Origin: Phycisphaerales bacterium
GTDB lineage: Bacteria > Planctomycetota > Phycisphaerae > Phycisphaerales > UBA1924
DNA: 64,000 nucleotides
Reading direction: 5' to 3'
Assembly: GCA_035627955.1 (NCBI GenBank)
Contig: DASPKU010000012.1
Span: 62,001-126,000, forward strand
The position numbers and the translations under genes are program-made. Positions 59,998 through 64,000 of the stretch are shown here, piece after piece (the first letter of the stretch is position 1; each line of letters opens with the position of its first letter). The notes under the pieces are model-generated. The model was given only the letters and a program-made list of their open reading frames with translations. It made no database searches and was not told where the DNA came from.

Positions 59998-60040
59998 AGC
60001 CCCGCTGCGTGCGCCTACCCCCCAGGTGCCCGGCGGGGCT
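59998..60040 (+). terminator. Hairpin terminator downstream of the decayed tail
   Basis: AGCCCCGC pairs with GCGGGGCT, followed by CTTCTTCTCT. It lies between the decayed tail and the PEP-CTERM-like gene. Confidence 0.6.
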
Positions 60041-60102
60041 CTTCTTCTCTGCGAGCACTCCGGCCTCCCTTGCGTCTGATACGCTGGCCGTCGGAGGAAG
60101 AG

Positions 60103-60753
60103 ATGCACAAGAGAACTATCGCGGGCGCTGCTGCGCTTCTTTCCGGGGCCAGTCTCAGCGCGGGGGCAACCACTGTGGATGGCACCGCAGGCTGGGGCGG
60201 CCAGAGCGTGTTCAGCTGGGGTGAGCCCGGCTCCGCGACTATCGGGCAGACCTTCACGCCTGGGGCCGACTCACGGCTGGATGAGTTCACCTTCTTCGTT
60301 GCCGACGCCCTCGATCCAGAGCCGGTGACCTTCTCTGCGTACGTCATGGCTTGGACAGGAAGCCGTGCAACTGGGCCGATCCTGTTCCAGTCGCAGGCGA
60401 TCACGAGCACGAACAACGGGGGCGCGGATGGCTGGGAGGCGACCACCATCACCACCGGCGGCCTCCACCTCAACACCGGCCATCAGTACGTGGCCTTCCT
60501 CTCGTGCAGCGGGTACTTCAATGGCGTGACGAACCGGGCCGCATTCGGCTTCAACCATACCGACCCTTACGCCGGGGGCACGATCGTCTACGCGGATAAC
60601 GGGAACAGCTTCAGCTCGCTGACCACGACGGACTGGGTATCCAACTTCCCCGCAGGCGACGCAGCCTTCTTGATGCGCTTCAACGTCCCAGGGCCGTACG
60701 GACTTGCGGTGTTGGCACCGATCATGTTCGCAGGCATGCGCAGGCGCCGCTAG
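60103..60753 (+). CDS. Exported protein with PEP-CTERM-like sorting tail
   Basis: A 216-residue protein. The signal peptide is MHKRTIAGAAALLSGASLSAGA, followed by a beta-rich body (WGGQSVFSWGEPGSATIGQT) with many Thr and Gly. The C-terminus is VPGPYGLAVLAPIMFAGMRRRR: a VPxP motif, a short hydrophobic segment and a basic end, the layout of PEP-CTERM-type exosortase substrates. GGAGGAAG directly precedes the ATG at 60103, a strong ribosome site. It is likely exported, cleaved and attached to the surface or exopolysaccharide. The body has no recognised enzyme motif. A start at 60070 is possible but lacks a site. Confidence 0.75.
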   Translation: MHKRTIAGAAALLSGASLSAGATTVDGTAGWGGQSVFSWGEPGSATIGQTFTPGADSRLDEFTFFVADALDPEPVTFSAYVMAWTGSRATGPILFQSQAITSTNNGGADGWEATTITTGGLHLNTGHQYVAFLSCSGYFNGVTNRAAFGFNHTDPYAGGTIVYADNGNSFSSLTTTDWVSNFPAGDAAFLMRFNVPGPYGLAVLAPIMFAGMRRRR

Positions 60754-61253
60754 TCGCCCGTCACTGGCCCGTACCGCACTGAATACGCGCATCGGCCGCG
60801 AAGCACCCGAAAGGGGTTGGTAAGCCGGTTGGCAAGCCCCAAGAGTCCGTCAGTATGGGCTCGTGAGGGGGCGCGTTACTTTGCGATCGTCTACACGCCC
60901 AAAAGTCTCTACACTCCCCTCACGCGCGGCCAGCGCCGCCGGGAGAGAGACATACATGCTCGTTACCCTCGTTATCGGTTCGCCTGCGCCGCTCCGCGTC
61001 CGCGCGGCCTCCATCAACGTGGAAGTGATCGGGCCCCCGTGGTGGCAGAATACACACTGACAGCACCTTCGCGCAGGTCCCTCCCCTCTCGGATAGCGGA
61101 ACCCGTCCCGAACAGCCCCGTTCCGCACCTAAGGCGCGCATGCGGGCAGTCTCGCTCTCTTTGCCCCACATCCGAGGGTCGATTCTGACCCGATAACGCG
61201 CCCACGTCCAACTGTCCTCGGTGGCGCATACTCCTACCGCTACACTGCTCCTC
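60754..61253. other. Intergenic interval with an inverted repeat
   Basis: I see no convincing gene in these 500 bases. CGTGAGGGG (60862-60870) and CCCCTCACG (60916-60924) form a 9-base inverted repeat with a 45-base spacer. A CTACACT element occurs at 60908-60914, and CGCTACACT occurs at 61238-61246 just before the next gene. One copy of a 23-base direct repeat lies at 61120-61142. Confidence 0.5.
61120..61142. repeat. 23-base direct repeat, left copy
   Basis: GTTCCGCACCTAAGGCGCGCATG matches the sequence at 63508-63530 at 21 of 23 positions, in the same orientation. The two copies flank the gene at 61254-63500. Confidence 0.7.
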
Positions 61254-63500
61254 ATGGGTTCGCTCGACACTCTCGTTCGCGTGGTGTTGCTCCACGGAGC
61301 ACTGGTCACTGGTGCTACTGCGCAGTGCCACACCTGGATCGATCACCCCTCTCACCAGCCCTCCGGCACCAATGGGAATGTGCGTGCCTTTACGAACTTT
61401 GATGGCCGCACGGTAATGAGCGGAACCTTCCAGCGGGTTGGTGGCGAAACGTGCCAGCGAGTTGCGGTGTGGGACGCAGGACGGTGGCATCAACTAGGGA
61501 CGCCGGTGACGTTCGAGAACTCGTGCATGGCAGCCTTCAACGGGGTCCTGTACGTTGGCGGCACCCAGAGCTCCGCCATGTGGAACGGGCAGTCGTGGCA
61601 GCCGATTCCCAACGTGGCCGGCTCGATTCAAGCCATCGTGAGCTCAAGCGAGCGTCTCATCATCGGAGGGCATCTGGTGGTGAACGGGGTAACGACGAGC
61701 GTTGCGGTCTATGACGGCTCAACGTGGACCGCGCTCGGGCCTCCGTTCGACCAGCCCGTCGTCACTCTTCTTGACACGGGACCCTTGTTGGTGGCGGGGG
61801 GAGATTTCACCTCCAATAACGGGGTTCAACTCAGAGGCGTCGCAAAGTGGGACGGTCTTGCATGGGAGCCGATGGGCCCGGGGCTCTCAGGCGCAGTGCG
61901 CACACTCACGCTGCATGACGGATTCCTGCACGCCGGAGGCTCGTTTACCGCTTCTGGATCTGCGGAGCTCTCTCGGGTGGCCCGCTGGGATGGGAGCTCG
62001 TGGGTGCCGGTAGGCCAAGGCTTCAACAACACCGTCAACGCAATGCGGTCATTCCAGGGCAAGCTCTATGCGAGCGGCAGCTTCACCGCCTCCGCGACCG
62101 GCGACCCGCGCTACCTGGGTGTGCTCGAACAGGGGGCCTGGAGAGCTACGGGCTTCCAGCCGCTTCAACCGGGCAATGCTCTTGAGGTCGTCGGGGCGGA
62201 GCTGCTCTTCGGGAGCTCACCAGCTGGGTTCTCGCTCGACTACGAGGGCGGCAACTTGGCGAGGATGACGCCGGAAGGTACTTGGACGACGTTCCAGACC
62301 GGGCTTGGGGGGAGCATGTCCCACGAGGTCCGCTCGCTCTGGAGCGATGGCGAACAGGTATACGCCGGAGGGACGTTCACGGAGGCTGCCGGCGATCGCA
62401 CCATCTGCAAGGGGGCGATCTGGAGAGATGGCGTTTGGGAGCGTCTGCTTCCCGGTGACCCCCAGCGTCTGTCAACGCAGTACCCCACTTCGTTCCTTGC
62501 ACTCGGAGGCGACTTGTTGATGGCGGGGTATCCGGCCAGACTGGATACCTCGGGCGTGCTCTATGGCCCCGTACTTCGTCGCGCGGGCGACAGTTGGAGC
62601 TCCTTCCTTCAAGCCTTCAACGCCACGTCTCCGGCGTATCTCTGCGAATGGCAAGGCAGCATCTTCATCGCCGGCACCTTCAACCACCAGACCGCACCGT
62701 TCCAGGCTGCGGCGAACATCATCCGGTGGAATGGCCAAGCGTTCTCTCCTGTCACAAGCTCGGGTTCGAGCGGAGGTGCAAACAACGCCGTCAATGCGGT
62801 TCTGCCAACGAGCAGTGGGCTGGTGATCGCGGGAGTTTTCACCTCTGTCGATGGCCAGCCTGCAAACCGCGTGGCGCGCTGGAATGGTGCCTCGTGGTCA
62901 GCAATGGGGCAAGGACTCGACGGCCCGGTGACTCAACTCATTCAGTTCAACGATGACATCGTCGCGGCCGGCTCATTCCAAAACTCTGGATCTTCTCCCA
63001 CGGCCCGCGTCGCACGATGGGATGGCGCAGGGTGGGTGCCGCTAGGAGCTGGGTTCGATGGCCCTGTCCACGCGCTGACAGTATTCGAGGGGACGCTCAT
63101 TGCTGGCGGAGAGTTCGGAAGCTCCGGCACGACAGCCCTCTTGAACATTGCTCGATGGAACGGGAATGGCTGGGAGCCGTTTGCCGGCGGTGCTAACGGC
63201 GGCGTGCGAGCGCTCACTGTACATCGGGGCGAGTTGATCGTCGGTGGGAAGTTCACTCGGGTCGGTTCTCACACCTCCGTGTGGTTTGCGCGCGCACGGC
63301 CGTGTTGCGGCCCGTCCGACTTCAACGGCGACGGAGACTTCGGCACCGACCAGGACATCGAAGCCTTCTTCGCGTGCCTCGGCGGCAGCTGCTGCGAGAC
63401 ATGCTGGGTCGGTGGAGCAGACTTCAATGGCGATGGGGACACCGGCACCGACCAGGACATCGAGTCCTTCTTCCGCGTGCTGGGCGGCGGCCCCTGCTGA
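61254..63500 (+). CDS. Secreted beta-propeller-like repeat protein with paired dockerin-like tail
   Basis: A 748-residue protein with a signal peptide (MGSLDTLVRVVLLHGALVTGATA). The body consists of about fourteen repeats of roughly 45 residues with the pattern VARWDGSSWVPVGQG-x10-LYAGGSFT, a kelch- or propeller-like array of which no catalytic motif is part. The end has two tail repeats, DFNGDGDFGTDQDIEAFF and DFNGDGDTGTDQDIESFF, separated by CCETC. The ATG at 61254 follows a CGCTACACT element at 61238 very closely, so the leader would be short; a GTG start at 61221 is also possible. No ribosome site is obvious for either. It likely binds something at the cell surface. Confidence 0.8.
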   Translation: MGSLDTLVRVVLLHGALVTGATAQCHTWIDHPSHQPSGTNGNVRAFTNFDGRTVMSGTFQRVGGETCQRVAVWDAGRWHQLGTPVTFENSCMAAFNGVLYVGGTQSSAMWNGQSWQPIPNVAGSIQAIVSSSERLIIGGHLVVNGVTTSVAVYDGSTWTALGPPFDQPVVTLLDTGPLLVAGGDFTSNNGVQLRGVAKWDGLAWEPMGPGLSGAVRTLTLHDGFLHAGGSFTASGSAELSRVARWDGSSWVPVGQGFNNTVNAMRSFQGKLYASGSFTASATGDPRYLGVLEQGAWRATGFQPLQPGNALEVVGAELLFGSSPAGFSLDYEGGNLARMTPEGTWTTFQTGLGGSMSHEVRSLWSDGEQVYAGGTFTEAAGDRTICKGAIWRDGVWERLLPGDPQRLSTQYPTSFLALGGDLLMAGYPARLDTSGVLYGPVLRRAGDSWSSFLQAFNATSPAYLCEWQGSIFIAGTFNHQTAPFQAAANIIRWNGQAFSPVTSSGSSGGANNAVNAVLPTSSGLVIAGVFTSVDGQPANRVARWNGASWSAMGQGLDGPVTQLIQFNDDIVAAGSFQNSGSSPTARVARWDGAGWVPLGAGFDGPVHALTVFEGTLIAGGEFGSSGTTALLNIARWNGNGWEPFAGGANGGVRALTVHRGELIVGGKFTRVGSHTSVWFARARPCCGPSDFNGDGDFGTDQDIEAFFACLGGSCCETCWVGGADFNGDGDTGTDQDIESFFRVLGGGPC

Positions 63501-63507
63501 CAGGGAC

Positions 63508-63530
63508 GTTTCGCACCAAAGGCGCGCATG
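63508..63530. repeat. 23-base direct repeat, right copy
   Basis: GTTTCGCACCAAAGGCGCGCATG matches 61120-61142 with two substitutions. It lies directly after the stop of the propeller gene. Confidence 0.7.
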
Positions 63531-63537
63531 ACGCGGG

Positions 63538-64000
63538 TCAGCCGCCGCCCTCGCCCGACGCCAGCTTCACGCGAGGCTCAAGCTGCTTGATAACCCGTTG
63601 CATCAGGCGTCGGACCGGCTCGTTCCGCCGCTGCTTCCCGAGTTGCCGCCACTTGTCCCTGATCAGCTTGGTGTCGTCGGGCGCGTCCACCAGCGGGTTC
63701 TCAAGGCACTCGGCACAGAGCCGCATGGCAGCAACCCCGTCCCGGACCGGATCGCCCTCCGCGAGCCGGGGCAGCAGCAACGACTCGATCTCGGGGATGA
63801 CCAGCAGTGCGTCGGCCCCACGGCCCTCGTTCACCAGGAAGTACGCCAGCGCGTAACGCACCAGGCAGGCGTCCATGTGCTCGCCGCGGCCCTGGTTCTT
63901 CAGGGAAGCGAGCTCGGCCTGTAGCTGAAGAACCCGCTGGGAGGAGATCGCGACTCGGTGCTCGTTGTCCAGAACTGGGAGTCCGGCGAGCACGTCGATG
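63538..64000 (-). CDS. C-terminal part of a TPR-like protein (5' end outside window)
   Basis: The frame is open to the right edge, so only the C-terminal 153 or so residues are seen; a GTG at 63993 is possible but need not be the start. The sequence is helical, with TPR-like pairs: ACLVRYALAYFLVNEGRGADAL and AAMRLCAECLENPL. It ends in basic residues and GEGGG. Similar C-terminal ends occur in planctomycete Ser/Thr kinases with TPR domains, such as that at 26577-29030, but the kinase part would lie outside the window, so this is only a guess. It converges with the propeller gene. Confidence 0.55.
   Translation of the reverse strand, partial: IDVLAGLPVLDNEHRVAISSQRVLQLQAELASLKNQGRGEHMDACLVRYALAYFLVNEGRGADALLVIPEIESLLLPRLAEGDPVRDGVAAMRLCAECLENPLVDAPDDTKLIRDKWRQLGKQRRNEPVRRLMQRVIKQLEPRVKLASGEGGG

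Larger units (their letters stand above)
59363..60102. other. Gene-poor interval with hairpins and a decayed gene end
   Basis: This 740-base stretch has no convincing intact gene. It contains a TGGGCTT/AAGCCCA hairpin at 59520-59538, the palindromic repeat block at 59560-59656, the decayed tail at about 59700-59862 and a hairpin at 59998-60040. Its base composition is more even than that of the coding regions around it. Confidence 0.6.

Noticed and set aside
60817-61188. A 123-residue gene in the gap
   Set aside because: It is Arg/Pro/Ser-rich, lacks a ribosome site and overlaps a direct repeat and an inverted repeat.
1-64000. tRNA, rRNA and transposase genes
   Set aside because: No tRNA-like cloverleaf with a T-loop motif, no rRNA sequence and no recognisable transposase or integrase was seen on either strand by reading alone.

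Overview
The window is high-GC bacterial DNA carried by a planctomycete, most probably of the class Phycisphaerae. This is inferred from four things: secreted proteins ending in paired tails of the type DFNGDGD-x-GTDQDIEAFF followed by a CC-x2-C block; ECF sigma factor genes paired with Ser/Thr protein kinase genes; a VPGP/RRRR sorting tail of PEP-CTERM type; and families common in that phylum (secreted M16 peptidase, BlaI/M56 pairs, TolQ/TolR operons with huge repeat proteins). No rRNA, tRNA, CRISPR array, transposase or integrase was found.

Layout. 1-2884 (minus): an ABC-2/Gld-type transporter operon (ATPase, permease, GldG-like auxiliary protein running off the left edge). 3037-4767: a PAS-GAF-receiver protein with a decayed kinase helix, then a 300-base stretch holding two copies of an intergenic repeat. 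5071-11318: a double ABC-2 permease, a small zinc-ribbon protein, purA, uppS overlapping cdsA, and a coiled-coil zinc-ribbon protein. 11484-18772: small hypotheticals including a 58-residue lipoprotein and a 48-residue membrane protein, YciI-like protein, two cyclophilins, a double-thioredoxin protein and a secreted M16 peptidase. 18815-26529: a three-domain glycosyltransferase/methyltransferase, a secreted subtilase and a five-PAS sensor kinase. 26577-32708: an ECF/kinase pair and a divergent secreted serine hydrolase with Ig-like domains. 32823-37482: queC-queE and a blaI-blaR1-like pair with a clearly readable operator/promoter.

37720-45652 is an operon of a giant TPR protein, TolQ/ExbB, TolR/ExbD and a TolB-like propeller fused to membrane helices and an alpha-toroid domain; I read it as an unusual Tol-like envelope machine. 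45720-52173 is a second tightly packed plus-strand cluster: radical SAM protein, small protein, Ycf46-like AAA ATPase, DUF1257-like and DUF2997-like proteins, a signal-peptidase-fold protein lacking catalytic residues, a TPR protein and an orphan PilT-like ATPase. Four junctions overlap or nearly abut and no strong terminator is visible until 52236. It is the best candidate in the window for an undescribed system.

52294-58271 holds a secreted repeat protein and a second ECF/kinase pair. 58272-61253 is gene-poor and different in texture: two small proteins of mobile-element flavour, a large imperfect palindrome, a decayed secreted-protein tail and a PEP-CTERM-like gene. A secreted beta-propeller-like protein with two tail repeats (61254-63500) is bracketed by a 23-base direct repeat, and a partial minus-strand gene closes the window. 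Start codons were chosen from Shine-Dalgarno sequences, gene overlaps and signal peptides. All family calls come from reading motifs, without database searches.
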